Origin: Actinomycetota bacterium
GTDB lineage: Bacteria > Actinomycetota > Acidimicrobiia > Acidimicrobiales > Iamiaceae
Assembly (NCBI GenBank): GCA_016185275.1
Contig: JACPNX010000018.1
Location: 1-64,000, forward strand
Reading direction: 5' to 3'
Length of the DNA stretch: 64,000 nt
Shown: positions 15,883-25,152 of the stretch, in pieces
How positions within the stretch are numbered: the stretch's first letter is position 1
Layout: every line of letters begins with the position of its first letter
Notes under the pieces: model-generated
What the model was told of the DNA's origin: nothing
The model's database searches: none
What the model saw: the letters and a program-made list of their open reading frames with translations, nothing else
Position numbers and translations under genes: made by a program

Positions 15883-17574
15883 CTACCGCGTGATGGCGCC
15901 CAGCTCGGCGCCCTGGGCCAACCGGGCGTACTTGGCCAGCACGCCGGTCGTGTAGCGCGGCTCGGGAAGCTTCCAGTCGGCCCTGCGGCGCTCGAGCTCG
16001 CCGGCCGCCACGTCGACGTCGATCGTGTGGGCGGTGACGTCGATGGTGATGCGGTCGCCGTCGCGCACGAACGCGATGGGGCCGCCGTCCACTGCCTCGG
16101 GCGCCACGTGGCCCACGCAGAAGCCGTGCGTGCCGCCCGAGAAGCGCCCGTCGGTGATCAGCGCGCAGTCCCCACCGCGGCCGGCGCCCTTCATGGCCCC
16201 GGTGACGGCCAGCATCTCGCGCATGCCGGGGCCGCCCTTGGGCCCCTCGTAGCGGATGACCACCACGTCGCCCGGTCGGATGCCGCCGGCCAGGATCGCC
16301 TCCATCGCACCGTCCTCGCCGTCGAACACCCGGGCCGGTCCCTCGAAGCGGTCGAAGTCGATCCCGGCGACCTTCACGACCGAACCCTTCGGGGCGAGCG
16401 AGCCGGTGAGGATGGCCAGGCCGCCTTGCCGGTGGATGGGCCGGTCGAGGGGGCGGACCACGTCGCCGTCGGGCGCGGGCGGATCGAGGGTGGCGAGGTT
16501 CTCCGCCACCGTCCGCCCGGTGACGGTGAGGCAGTCACCGTGCAGGAGCCCCGCCTCGAGGAGAGCCCTCATGACGACCGGGACCCCGCCGATGCGGTCC
16601 ACGTCGGCCATGTGGTAGCGGCCGTGCGGCTTCGTGTCGGCGATGTGGGGCACCCGGGCGGCGACGCGGTTGAAGTCGTCGAGCTCGAGCTCCACCTCGG
16701 CTTCGGCCGCGATGGCCAGCAGGTGCAGCACCGCGTTGGTGGAGCCCCCGAGGGCCATGACCACGGCGATGGCGTTCTCGAACGCCTGCTTGGTGAGGAT
16801 CCGCCGCGGTCGCAGGTCCAGCTCCAGCAGGCGCACGACGGCACGGCCCGACTCGTAGGCGAAGTCGTCGCGCCGGCGGTCGACCGCCGGCGGCGAGGCG
16901 CTGCCCGGAAGCGACATGCCCAGCGCCTCGGCCACCGAGGCCATCGTGTTGGCGGTGAACATCCCGGCGCACGAGCCCTCGGTGGGGCAGGCGTTGCGCT
17001 CGATGGCGTCGAGACCGGCGTCGTCCAGGGTGCCCGCGGCGTGGGCGCCGACCGCCTCGAAGACGCTCACGATGTCGAGCGCCTCCCCGTTGTGGTGCCC
17101 CGGCAGGATGGACCCGCCGTAGACGAACACCGAGGGCACGTTCAGCCGGGCCGCGGCCATGAGCATCCCGGGCAGCGACTTGTCGCAGCCGGCGAAGGTC
17201 ACCAGCCCGTCGAGCCGCTCCGCATGCATCACGCACTCGACCGAGTCGGCGATCACCTCACGGCTGACCAGCGATGCGCGCATCCCCTCGTGGCCCATCG
17301 AGATGCCGTCGCTCACCGCGATGGTGGTGAACTCGATAGGGAAGCCGCCGGCGGCGCGGACGCCCTCCTTGGAGCGCTTGGCCAGGCGGTCGAGCGGCAG
17401 GTTGCACGGCGTGACCTCGTTCCACGACGACGCCACCCCCACCTGGGGCTTGTCCCAGTCGTCGTCGGTCATCCCGATGGCCCGGAGCATGGCCCGGGCG
17501 GGGGCCCGGCTGGGACCCTGGGTGACCTCGCGGGAGCGGCGGTTGATCGAGACCGGCTTGCCGTCGTCCGTCAT
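15883..17574 (-). CDS. ilvD: Dihydroxy-acid dehydratase
   Basis: IlvD dehydrates dihydroxyisovalerate and dihydroxymethylvalerate to the 2-keto acids, the third common step of Ile/Val synthesis. The 563-residue length and the three cysteines C57 (EVTPCN), C130 ([10 protein letters not shown]) and C202 ([11 protein letters not shown]) place it in the [2Fe-2S] group rather than the oxygen-labile [4Fe-4S] one. It is separate from ilvBNC. A TACCCT box (17581-17586, minus) lies 6 nt before the ATG, so the mRNA is probably leaderless with its own promoter. It converges on the FHA gene with only 7 nt between the stops. Confidence 0.96.
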   Translation of the reverse strand: MTDDGKPVSINRRSREVTQGPSRAPARAMLRAIGMTDDDWDKPQVGVASSWNEVTPCNLPLDRLAKRSKEGVRAAGGFPIEFTTIAVSDGISMGHEGMRASLVSREVIADSVECVMHAERLDGLVTFAGCDKSLPGMLMAAARLNVPSVFVYGGSILPGHHNGEALDIVSVFEAVGAHAAGTLDDAGLDAIERNACPTEGSCAGMFTANTMASVAEALGMSLPGSASPPAVDRRRDDFAYESGRAVVRLLELDLRPRRILTKQAFENAIAVVMALGGSTNAVLHLLAIAAEAEVELELDDFNRVAARVPHIADTKPHGRYHMADVDRIGGVPVVMRALLEAGLLHGDCLTVTGRTVAENLATLDPPAPDGDVVRPLDRPIHRQGGLAILTGSLAPKGSVVKVAGIDFDRFEGPARVFDGEDGAMEAILAGGIRPGDVVVIRYEGPKGGPGMREMLAVTGAMKGAGRGGDCALITDGRFSGGTHGFCVGHVAPEAVDGGPIAFVRDGDRITIDVTAHTIDVDVAAGELERRRADWKLPEPRYTTGVLAKYARLAQGAELGAITR

Positions 17575-17608
17575 GGCGACAGGGTACGACGCCCCGCCGG
17601 CGCGTCCG

Positions 17609-18253
17609 TCAGGCCAGCGACTCGAGTCGCCGGGCCGCCTTGTCGAGCAGGTACTGGTAGTCGCGGGCGTCGAGGTCGGCCTTGCCGGCCTCCATGAGCG
17701 ACGACTCCGGCGTGACCGAGATGAAGGCGCCATCGGCTCCCCTGCGAACGACCATCACCAGAGCGGTCGCCGTCACGGAGCCGCTCACCATCGTGGTGGC
17801 CAGCGCGGCCGTCGCCTTCCCGGACACCGCGACCTCGTCCATGGTCCCGGCCATCCCGTCGGCGCGGAACGTCGAGCAGGCGCTCGCCATGGCCCGCATG
17901 GCCGAGACGATGCCACCCATGCCCTTGGTGGAGGTCACCATCTCCTCCACGGTCAGCTTGCCGTTGGTGAAGGCGCGCTGGGCCTGGGGTGCTCCGGTCC
18001 TCTGCGGATCGAGTGAGTTGAACTTGCGCGACGCCGCCCGGCACTCCGACCCGCCGAACAGCGAGTTGTCATCGGGCTGCGGGCGCGTCACGCGGAAGCC
18101 GTTGCCCACGTCGGCCGGGCCGAACAGGGCCCTGCGCAGCGTGGCTGCATCGTGCACCTTGGCTCCGCCGCTGCAGGCGGACGCGCCGAGAGCACCGACC
18201 ACCGCCACCACCACCAGAATCCGCCGAGGCGCTCGGTTCCGCCTGCGCGACAT
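17609..18253 (-). CDS. Predicted lipoprotein with PknH-sensor-like domain
   Basis: This 214-residue protein begins with a basic N-terminus and a hydrophobic segment ending in LGASAC (Cys27), a plausible lipobox. The mature part starts with [20 protein letters not shown] and contains two further cysteines (SECRAASR and MASACSTF), the arrangement seen in actinobacterial PknH C-terminal-like extracellular domains. Such domains occur both on kinases and as free lipoproteins, and are thought to sense envelope signals. I chose ATG 18253 ([10 protein letters not shown]) because it opens the signal peptide. Its partners are unknown. Confidence 0.7.
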   Translation of the reverse strand: MSRRRNRAPRRILVVVAVVGALGASACSGGAKVHDAATLRRALFGPADVGNGFRVTRPQPDDNSLFGGSECRAASRKFNSLDPQRTGAPQAQRAFTNGKLTVEEMVTSTKGMGGIVSAMRAMASACSTFRADGMAGTMDEVAVSGKATAALATTMVSGSVTATALVMVVRRGADGAFISVTPESSLMEAGKADLDARDYQYLLDKAARRLESLA

Positions 18254-18343
18254 GATCCGTCGTCTCCCTCCGCCCGTCGGTCCCGGTATCAATCGGCACC
18301 TACGGAGCGGTGTTCAGGGGTTCGGATGGGGCAGGGTTGGCCC

Positions 18344-18898
18344 ATGGGTGACCGTGACAGCCCGCCGGGATCCGAGGCACCGACGCCGGCCGATCGGCCA
18401 CGCGTGTACGGGATCGCGCTGCGACGCGGCCTGGTGCTCGTGGTCCGCACACCGAGCGGCACGTACCTGCCCGGGGGACTGCTCCGACCCGGCGAGGACC
18501 CGATCGAGGGACTGCGGCGCAGGGTCCGCGAGGAGACCGGGCGCACCGTGTCCGGGGCGACGCCGCTGGCCGACGCCGGAGCGGACGCCGGGGCGACGCC
18601 GCTGGCCGACGACGCCGCCACCGATGCAGCCGACCCCGGAGTCGCCGGCGGCGCGGGCGCGGGCGGCGCCGGAGCCGCCGCCGGAGCCGCACGCGGCCAG
18701 GGCCCTGAGGCCGCCGCCGGACCGGCCGCCTGCTTCTTCACGATGCGCGTGCGCGAACCGCGCTCGCTACCGAGCGAACCCGACCACGAGTCCCACTGGA
18801 TCCCGGTCGGGGACGTCCTCGACGAGCTGGCGGACGGGCCGAGCGTGACCGCCGTTCGCCTGGCGCTGCGCCACGACGCCCGACCAGGCCCCGGCTAG
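18344..18898 (+). CDS. Nudix-hydrolase-like protein with degenerate box and insertion
   Basis: This 184-residue protein contains a Nudix box GLLRPGE...RRVREETG (G45 to G66). The usual REUXEE has Arg at position 60 in place of the first metal-binding Glu, while E63 and E64 are kept, so activity is uncertain. Between the box and the C-terminal half of the domain (ACFFTMRVREPR, HWIPVGDVL) lies an Ala/Gly-rich insertion of about 50 residues. It is encoded partly by a 24-bp direct repeat (18552-18575 and 18588-18611). ATG 18344 is preferred; an in-frame ATG at 18326 is possible. It is followed by a strong terminator. Confidence 0.65.
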   Translation: MGDRDSPPGSEAPTPADRPRVYGIALRRGLVLVVRTPSGTYLPGGLLRPGEDPIEGLRRRVREETGRTVSGATPLADAGADAGATPLADDAATDAADPGVAGGAGAGGAGAAAGAARGQGPEAAAGPAACFFTMRVREPRSLPSEPDHESHWIPVGDVLDELADGPSVTAVRLALRHDARPGPG

Positions 18899-18945
18899 CA
18901 CGCGAGCTGGCACCGGCAGCGACTCGGCCCGGTTGGTGGCGCGCC

Positions 18946-18972
18946 GGTGCCCGCCCCGAGGGGGCGGGCACC
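18946..18972 (+). terminator. Bidirectional terminator hairpin
   Basis: A perfect 12-bp GC stem (GGTGCCCGCCCC with GGGGCGGGCACC) has a 3-nt loop GAG. It sits between the convergent Nudix-like and repeat-adhesin genes. There is no U-tract, as usual for actinobacterial terminators. Confidence 0.8.
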
Positions 18973-18992
18973 AGCGGTCGGATGGAGTTCGC

Positions 18993-21900
18993 TCAGGGCC
19001 GGTAGGTGATGGTGACGTTGGAGACGTACTGCGTGTCGTTCCACTCACCGGTGGCGGCACTGAAGCCGAACAGGGCGGAGCGGGGCACGGTCACGTTGCC
19101 GGTGACGAGGGTGATTCCGTCGACGCTGATCGAAGCCAGGTACGGCTGGTTGAAGTACATCCCGAGGGTGACGACGACCCGGTGCGTGACCAGGCTGGTC
19201 GCGGAACGCAACGGGCTCGGCGCCGCGGCCGTCTTGGGGCACACGAACGGTGCCTTGGCGGCCGTGCCCATGGTGCACAGACCTACGAACCCCGTGAACG
19301 GATCGTTGGGGTTGCGGAACGTGTCGAACCGGGCGACCGTGGCCGCCACCGACCCGATCCCGAGCCTTCCACCGTTGCCGCCGACCGTGGTGGGTGTTGC
19401 CCCCCGGGCCGGATCGGCGAACACCAGGGCGATCCCGTCGGCACCGGTCCCCTGCCCCATGGTCATGTCGAAGGTGACCTTGGCGATCTTGGTGGTGGGC
19501 TGCGGGGTCGGCCAGAACGCGGTCCCGGCGACGTAGCTGGTCGCCGGGGTCAGGAACAGCTGGCAACCGGCCCGAGCCGACGCCGTGCCGTTGAACTGCC
19601 AACCGGCACCACAGGCCCGCGGCGCGGCCGGACGGGGCACGGTCACCGTGACGGTCGCCGTCGACGTCCGCCCGAACCCGTCGGTGATCGTGTAGGAGAA
19701 CGACGCCGTCCCGACGAACCCGACCGCCGGCGTGAACGTCCACGAGCCGTCAGCGGCCACGGTCGCCGACCCGGCGCTGGCCGCCGGTGCCGTGCTCAAC
19801 GCCGCCGTGACCGCGGTACCGGAGTCGTTGCTCAGCACTCCGGGAGCCGCAACGGTGAGCGTCTGGCCGTACGTGCCGGTTGCGGTGTCGTTCACCGCCA
19901 CCGGCGCCGGCGGGCGCACCGTCACGGACACCGTCGCCGTGTCGGTCGAGCCGGCGCCGTCCGACAACGTGTACGTGAACGAGTCGGTGCCCGAGAAACC
20001 CGCGTCCGGCGTGTAGGTGATCGTGCCGTCACCGTTCACCAGCGCCGTGCCGTTGCCCGGCGTCCCCACCGAATCGACCGAAGCCGTCAACGAAGGATCG
20101 ACCGAGTCGTTGGCCAGCACGTCGACGGTGACCGCGGTGGCCATGTCGGTGGTGGCCGAGTCGCCCGTCGCCACCGGCGCAGCCCACACCGTGACCGACA
20201 CGGTGGCGGTAGCCGTGCGAGTCCCGTCCGACAGCGTGTAGTCGAACGAGTCGCTGCCGGTGAACCCCGGTGCCGGGGTGTAGGTGATGGTGCCGTCGCC
20301 GTTCACGACGGCGGTCCCGTTGGCGGGAGTCGTCGCGCCGGTGACCGCTCGGGAGAAGCCGGCGTCGACCGTGTCGTTGGCCAGGACGCTGATGTCGACC
20401 GAGCTGCCCGTGTGCAACGACACCGCGTCGTCGCCCGCGGAGGGCTGGGCCCGCACCGCCACGGTGACCCGCGCCGTCGCCGTGCGAGTCCCGTCCGACA
20501 GCGTGTAGTCGAACGAGTCGCTGCCGGTGAAGCCAGGTGCCGGCGTGTAGGTGATCGTGCCGTCGCCGTTCACCACGGCCGTCCCGTTCCCGGGCGTCGT
20601 CGCCGCCGTCACGGACTTGGCCAACCCGGCGTCGACCGTGTCGTTGCCCAACACCTCGACCGTCACCGAATCGCCCGCGTAGACGCTGGCCGAGTCGTCG
20701 GCCGCCGACGGGCGGGCCCGGACCGTCACCGTCACCGTGGCCGTCGAGGTGAGCGTGCCGTCCGACAGCGTGTAGCTGAACGAGTCACCGCCCGTGTAGC
20801 CGGGCGCCGGAGCATACGTGACCGTCCCGTCGCCGTTCACCGTGGCCGTGCCGTTCGACGGCGTCGAGACTCCGGTCACCGACTTCGACAGGCCGCCGTC
20901 GACCGTGTCGTTGGCAAGGACGCTCACGTCCACGGTCGCCCCCACGTAGACGGTGGCCGAGTCGGCGCTGGCGACCGGGCGGGCCCGCACGGTGACGGTC
21001 ACCGTGGCCGTCGCCGTCCGGCCGTTGCCGTCCGACAGGGTGTAGGTGAACGAGTCACCGCCGGTGTAGCCGGGGGCCGGCGTGTACGTGATCGTGCCGT
21101 CGGCGTTGGCGACCGCCGTGCCGTGAGCGGCCGCGCCCACCGCCGACACCGACTTCGAGTACGCCGTGTCGACGGTGTCGTTGGTGAGGACGGGCACGTC
21201 GACCGTGCCGCCCGAGTACACCGAGGCGCTGTCGTTGTTGGCGACGGCCGCGGCCCGGACGGTCAGGTTCACCGTGCCGACGGCACTGCCACCGAAGCCG
21301 TCGGAGACCGTGTAGGTGAACGAGTCGGCGCCGGTGTAGTTGGCCGTGGCCGTGTAGGTCACGGCGCCCGTCGAGGACACGGAGGCCGTGCCGTGCGACG
21401 GGTTCCCGTTGGCGGTCACGGTCAGCGTGTCGCCGTTGGCGTCGGTGTCGTTGGCCAGCACGCCCGGCGCGCTCACGGTCAGGGTCGCACCCGACGTCGC
21501 CGTGTACGCATCGGTGGCGGCCACCGGCGGCGTGTTGACCACCGTCGCCGTCGCCGTGGCCGGCGAGCTGTCCGACGTGTCGGTGGTCGTGTCGATCTGC
21601 GTGGCACCGGTGTGGCCCACGAGGCTGTCGACGTACGCGCCGCGCGTACCGGGGACCGTGGCTCGGAACGTGAGCGTCCGGCTGCTGGCGGCCGGTACGG
21701 CGAAGGTCCGCACCCACGTCTGGGTGGAGCCGGACGTCGCCGGGTCGGCGATGGCCGAGCCGTTGAAGGTGGCCGAGCCGCTGACGTAGCTGACGCCGGT
21801 GGGAAGCGTGTTCGTGATGTCGTCGAGCGACATGTCCTGGGTCGTGTCGGTGTTCGCGATGGTGGCCGTGTAGGTCACGGTGCCCCCTGCGGCCGGCAAG

Positions 21901-22925
21901 GTCGTGGGGCTGACGGCCAGCGTGATGGACGTCCGGTTGGTCGGCGGGGTGATCGGCGCGATGGAGCTGTAGTTGCTGACGTCCGTGTGCTTGGTCTGCG
22001 TGCCCGAGGCGATCTCCTGGATCGGCGACATGGACGTCGAGGCCGAGGTCGTGCCGATGATCCGGAACGTGAACACCAGCGTGTAGTCGCGGTTGCTCGT
22101 GGCCGCGGTGGCCATCCGGTACCACAGGTAGTCGTAGTTGGCGGGCTGGCCGACGGCGCTGCGGTTGGTGATGTCGAGATCGACCTCGACCTTCTCCAGC
22201 CGGAAGGCGCCGGCCGGCCAGTCGACATAGGTCGCGGGTGAGGTGGCGAACACGCTCGGGTCGAGCGTGGAATCACCCGAGCCGATGGTGCCGGTGCTGC
22301 CCTGGACGGTCATGGTCATCAGGGCGCCGATGCCAGGAGGGTTCGAGGTGGCCACCGAGGTGGTCACCTTGTTCGCCGCCGCGTCTGTCGTCTGCACGAC
22401 CTGGGTGTAGGTCGACGTGGTGGAGCACAGCTCGGTGGCGCCGGCGAGCGTCGGCTTGCGGTCGAACACTCGGACCGTGAACGACTGGGCGGTCGTGGTC
22501 GCTGCGCTCGCCGTCAGGTAGAAGTACGAGTTGTCGGTGCCGCCGGCCGCCAGGTCCTTCAGCTGGTCCATGCCGGTCTCACCCGAGCCGAGGCTCAGCA
22601 CGCCGCCACTGCTCGACGGGGTCAGCGAGTCGATCTTCACCCAGGCGCCGTTGAGCGCCGCGCCCGTGCTGTTGGTGATCTTGAACCCGGCGTACTGGCC
22701 CACGAGCTTGGGATTGGTCGGTGGGCTCGGCGAGAAGTCGACGTAGAACACCGGGCCGTGCAGCTTCGTCACGCCGATGTTGGCGGAGGCGCACGTCGCA
22801 GCCGACGCCGGCGAAGCGCCCAGCGTGAGCCCGAGCACGGCCACGAGCGGCGCGAAGAGGGCGAGGACCACCGTGGCAGTGACGGAACGGCGGGCGACTG
22901 GGGTGGCCCGGGTGGCTGTTGGCAC
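18993..22925 (-). CDS. Large secreted adhesin-like protein: seven cadherin-like repeats plus L-type lectin domain
   Basis: The protein has 1310 residues. A long signal peptide ends near GASPASAA. Residues of about 45-330 form an unrecognised N-terminal region with DYLWYRMATAATSNRDY. A DUF11-like domain (LAVSPTTLPAAGGTVTYTA) lies near residues 335-450. Seven tandem repeats of about 90 residues span roughly 464-1100, each with a PVA..D start, a VLANDTVD motif, GTAVVNGDGTITYTPAPGF and DSFTYTLSDG, the tandem-95/cadherin-like type. Residues of about 1100-1310 resemble an L-type (legume) lectin domain (KVTFDMTMGQGTGADGIALV, then GFSAATG). No sortase signal or C-terminal anchor is present. GTG 22925 has an AGGAG 8 nt upstream. 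The likely role is carbohydrate binding or cell-cell adhesion outside the cell. Confidence 0.85.
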   Translation of the reverse strand: MPTATRATPVARRSVTATVVLALFAPLVAVLGLTLGASPASAATCASANIGVTKLHGPVFYVDFSPSPPTNPKLVGQYAGFKITNSTGAALNGAWVKIDSLTPSSSGGVLSLGSGETGMDQLKDLAAGGTDNSYFYLTASAATTTAQSFTVRVFDRKPTLAGATELCSTTSTYTQVVQTTDAAANKVTTSVATSNPPGIGALMTMTVQGSTGTIGSGDSTLDPSVFATSPATYVDWPAGAFRLEKVEVDLDITNRSAVGQPANYDYLWYRMATAATSNRDYTLVFTFRIIGTTSASTSMSPIQEIASGTQTKHTDVSNYSSIAPITPPTNRTSITLAVSPTTLPAAGGTVTYTATIANTDTTQDMSLDDITNTLPTGVSYVSGSATFNGSAIADPATSGSTQTWVRTFAVPAASSRTLTFRATVPGTRGAYVDSLVGHTGATQIDTTTDTSDSSPATATATVVNTPPVAATDAYTATSGATLTVSAPGVLANDTDANGDTLTVTANGNPSHGTASVSSTGAVTYTATANYTGADSFTYTVSDGFGGSAVGTVNLTVRAAAVANNDSASVYSGGTVDVPVLTNDTVDTAYSKSVSAVGAAAHGTAVANADGTITYTPAPGYTGGDSFTYTLSDGNGRTATATVTVTVRARPVASADSATVYVGATVDVSVLANDTVDGGLSKSVTGVSTPSNGTATVNGDGTVTYAPAPGYTGGDSFSYTLSDGTLTSTATVTVTVRARPSAADDSASVYAGDSVTVEVLGNDTVDAGLAKSVTAATTPGNGTAVVNGDGTITYTPAPGFTGSDSFDYTLSDGTRTATARVTVAVRAQPSAGDDAVSLHTGSSVDISVLANDTVDAGFSRAVTGATTPANGTAVVNGDGTITYTPAPGFTGSDSFDYTLSDGTRTATATVSVTVWAAPVATGDSATTDMATAVTVDVLANDSVDPSLTASVDSVGTPGNGTALVNGDGTITYTPDAGFSGTDSFTYTLSDGAGSTDTATVSVTVRPPAPVAVNDTATGTYGQTLTVAAPGVLSNDSGTAVTAALSTAPAASAGSATVAADGSWTFTPAVGFVGTASFSYTITDGFGRTSTATVTVTVPRPAAPRACGAGWQFNGTASARAGCQLFLTPATSYVAGTAFWPTPQPTTKIAKVTFDMTMGQGTGADGIALVFADPARGATPTTVGGNGGRLGIGSVAATVARFDTFRNPNDPFTGFVGLCTMGTAAKAPFVCPKTAAAPSPLRSATSLVTHRVVVTLGMYFNQPYLASISVDGITLVTGNVTVPRSALFGFSAATGEWNDTQYVSNVTITYRP
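19640..21540 (-). repeat. DNA repeats encoding seven cadherin-like modules
   Basis: The seven coding modules are recognisably related at DNA level. Modules 4 and 5 share a perfect 53-bp stretch (20212-20264 and 20479-20531) spaced 267 bp, exactly 89 codons, which points to recent duplication or gene conversion. Confidence 0.85.
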
Positions 22926-23209
22926 GGTTCGTTCTCCTGGGTTCGATCGCCCCGGCCGGCGCCGGGACCTGCTTCGTGTCTTCGAACCGGAACGGTTCCA
23001 CCGACGGGATCCCTGTCGGGCCATCACCCTGCGTGGTGAGCGCAGCCGGCGGACGTCACACCGGTTGAGCCGTACGGCCCATAGTCCCTGGCCCGTACGG
23101 TGGGACGCCCAACACGCTTCGTGCTGAAAGTGGACAATGGGGCGGCGACGGCGGACGTGCGTGCATGGCCGGCCGGTCGGTCCGCCGGTCGTCTCGTAAC
23201 CTCCCCGCC
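22926..23209 (-). promoter_or_regulatory. Divergent intergenic region with structured 5' leader of the adhesin
   Basis: This 284-bp region separates the adhesin (minus) from the ABC operon (plus). In the adhesin direction it can fold two hairpins (arms CCGAC/GTCGG around 23000-23020 and AACCG/CGGTT around 22984-22998). Upstream are two copies of the palindrome CCGTACGG (23070-23077 and 23093-23100). I could not match it to a known riboswitch. TAACCT at 23197-23202 serves the ABC gene. Confidence 0.45.
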
Positions 23210-24295
23210 GTGGTCGCCACCGCCCAGCCGGGCGACACCGCCGTGGTCAAGGCTCGCAGCGTCGCCAAGCGCTGGGGGTCGACGGTCGCGCTGGCCGACG
23301 TCACGGTCGAGATCGGGCCCGGCGTGACGGCCCTGCTCGGCGCCAACGGCTCGGGAAAGACCACGCTGCTCGGCCTCCTCCTCGGTCTCCACCCCCCGGA
23401 CGGTGGATCGATCGAGGTGCTCGGGCTCGACCCCACCCGCCTGGGACCGACGCTGCGCGCCCGGGTGGGCTACTCACCCGAGCACCACCTGCTGCCGGGC
23501 GACGTGAAGGCGGTCGACTTCGTGCGCCACATCGGCGAGCTCCACGGGCTGCCTCGCCGCGAGGCGATGGGCCGGGCCAGCGACGTCCTGTGGCAGGTCG
23601 GTCTGGGCGAAGAGCGCGTCCGGCCCCTCGGCACCATGTCGACGGGGCAGCGCCAGCGGGTCAAGCTCGCGCAGGCCATCGTCCACGACCCGCTCCTCGT
23701 GCTTCTCGACGAGCCGACCGAGGGGCTCGACCCGGTGCAGCGCGACGACATGTTGCGCCTGATCCGCCGGGTCGCCTCGCGGTTCGGCCTGCACATCGTC
23801 CTGTCCTCGCACGTGCTCGACGAGGTGGAGCGCGTGGCCGACAGCGCCGTCATCCTCCACGCGGGCTGCGTCGTCGCCGCCGGCCGCCTCGAGGACCTCC
23901 AGGCGGGCGGGGCCGGGGTCGTCGTGGAGGTGGACGGCGACGTGCGGCCCCTCGTCGACCGGCTGCGCTCCGACGGTGCGACGCTGCACTGGGACGGGCG
24001 CCGGCTGTTCGTGACCGGGGTCGACGACGCCGCCGACGTGACGCGCGACGCGCTGGCCGATCTCGGCCTCGGCGTGCGCCGGCTCCAGCCGAGGGTGCGC
24101 ACGCTCGAGGAGGTGTTCCTCGGCGCGGGCCGCACCGGCGGCCAGGCATCCCAGGCCTCCCCGGAGTCGCCGGCCGCACCGGCCGAACTGGGTGCGCCGG
24201 GAATGCCGGGCGCACCGGCGGAACCGGCGGGACCGGCGGGACCGGCGACTCCGGCCGGTGTGGCGGCCGTGGTCGAGCAGCGCGGGCCGGCGTGA
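23210..24295 (+). CDS. ABC transporter ATP-binding protein (first of operon)
   Basis: This ABC-2-type ATPase has Walker A GANGSGKTT, a slightly divergent signature MSTGQRQRVKLAQA, Walker B LLVLLDEPTEG and the H-loop SSHVLDEVER. A C-terminal regulatory region follows, ending in a Pro/Ala/Gly-rich tail of about 45 residues. I place the start at GTG 23210, because TAACCT (23197-23202) lies 7 nt upstream and would yield a leaderless mRNA; an ATG at 23165 would add 15 unconserved residues. The stop overlaps the permease GTG (GTGA). Its partners are the three genes that follow. It is probably an exporter; the substrate is unknown. Confidence 0.88.
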   Translation: MVATAQPGDTAVVKARSVAKRWGSTVALADVTVEIGPGVTALLGANGSGKTTLLGLLLGLHPPDGGSIEVLGLDPTRLGPTLRARVGYSPEHHLLPGDVKAVDFVRHIGELHGLPRREAMGRASDVLWQVGLGEERVRPLGTMSTGQRQRVKLAQAIVHDPLLVLLDEPTEGLDPVQRDDMLRLIRRVASRFGLHIVLSSHVLDEVERVADSAVILHAGCVVAAGRLEDLQAGGAGVVVEVDGDVRPLVDRLRSDGATLHWDGRRLFVTGVDDAADVTRDALADLGLGVRRLQPRVRTLEEVFLGAGRTGGQASQASPESPAAPAELGAPGMPGAPAEPAGPAGPATPAGVAAVVEQRGPA

Positions 24296-25152
24296 CCGCG
24301 CGCATCCTCGACCGCGGCTACCGCGGCTACCGCGGTGATCGAACCGGCGTCCGTGGCGCGATGCGGGCCGTGTTCGTGAACAGCGTCCAACGGGCGCTCG
24401 GCATGCGCCGGTCGGCCGGCTGGAAGGTGCTGCCGATCGGAGCGGTGGCCATCGCCTACGTGCCCGCCATCGTGTACGTCGGCATCGTGTCGGTCCTGCC
24501 GGACGCCGACGCGGCGCGCATCGAGCTGCCCACGTACGGCCAGTACTACTTCGCCATCCAGTCGGCGCTCGTGCTGTTCACCGCCTTCGTCGCGCCCGAG
24601 CTGCTCTGCACCGACCGGCGTACGGGGATGCTCGGCCTGTACCTCTCGTCGCCGCTTGACCGGGGCACCTACCTGCTGGCCAAGGCCGGGGCCACCATGT
24701 TCCTGCTCGCGCTCGTGAGCGTCGGACCGCCCGTGTTCATGCTGCTCGCGTTCATCCTCCAATCGAACGGACCGGACGGCCCGGGGGGCGTCGCGCTCAC
24801 GCTGGCGCGCAGCGCCGGCGCGGGGATCTCGATCGCGGTCGTCCTCGGGTCCGTCTCGATCGGCATCTCGAGCCTGACCGACCGCAAGGCGTTCGCCACC
24901 GTCGGCACGGCCGTCGCCGTCCTCGGCAGCTTCGTCACGATCACGGCGATGCGCCAGCTCCGCTTTCCCGACGCGCTCGTCGCCCTCGACCTGCTCGACC
25001 TCCCGCTGGCCATGGCCGAGAAGATCCACGGGGAATCACGCAGCTTCGCCTCCGTGCCGGTGTGGGCGGTGGTGGCCGGCGCCGCCGGTTGGACGCTGGC
25101 CGGTGCCGTCGTGGCCCGGTCGCGCTACCGCTCCCTCCAGGTCACCCGATGA
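24292..25152 (+). CDS. ABC-2-type permease
   Basis: This 286-residue integral membrane protein has about six hydrophobic segments, among them VLPIGAVAIAYVPAIVYVGI, FAIQSALVLFTAFVAPEL and ATVGTAVAVLGSFVTITAM. ELLCTDRRTGMLGLYLSSPL matches the cytosolic loop conserved in ABC-2 permeases that lack a fused ATPase. The N-terminus carries a small GYRGYRG repeat. GTG 24292 overlaps the stop of the ATPase gene, and its own TGA overlaps the ATG of the second ATPase (ATGA), so four consecutive genes form one tightly coupled transport operon. Confidence 0.85.
   Translation: MTARILDRGYRGYRGDRTGVRGAMRAVFVNSVQRALGMRRSAGWKVLPIGAVAIAYVPAIVYVGIVSVLPDADAARIELPTYGQYYFAIQSALVLFTAFVAPELLCTDRRTGMLGLYLSSPLDRGTYLLAKAGATMFLLALVSVGPPVFMLLAFILQSNGPDGPGGVALTLARSAGAGISIAVVLGSVSIGISSLTDRKAFATVGTAVAVLGSFVTITAMRQLRFPDALVALDLLDLPLAMAEKIHGESRSFASVPVWAVVAGAAGWTLAGAVVARSRYRSLQVTR

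Noticed and set aside
19640-21540. Regular repeats considered as a CRISPR array
   Set aside because: The repeat period is about 270 bp, in frame and coding for cadherin-like modules; there are no short identical repeats with unique spacers.
18933-22241. 1102-residue open frame on the plus strand across the adhesin gene
   Set aside because: It is Arg/Gly/Val-rich antisense of the repeat protein, with no recognisable domain. The minus-strand frame has a signal peptide, repeats and a lectin domain.
22926-23100. c-di-GMP-I or ydaO-type riboswitch upstream of the adhesin
   Set aside because: The hairpins do not show the conserved aptamer motifs, so only an unexplained structured leader is reported.
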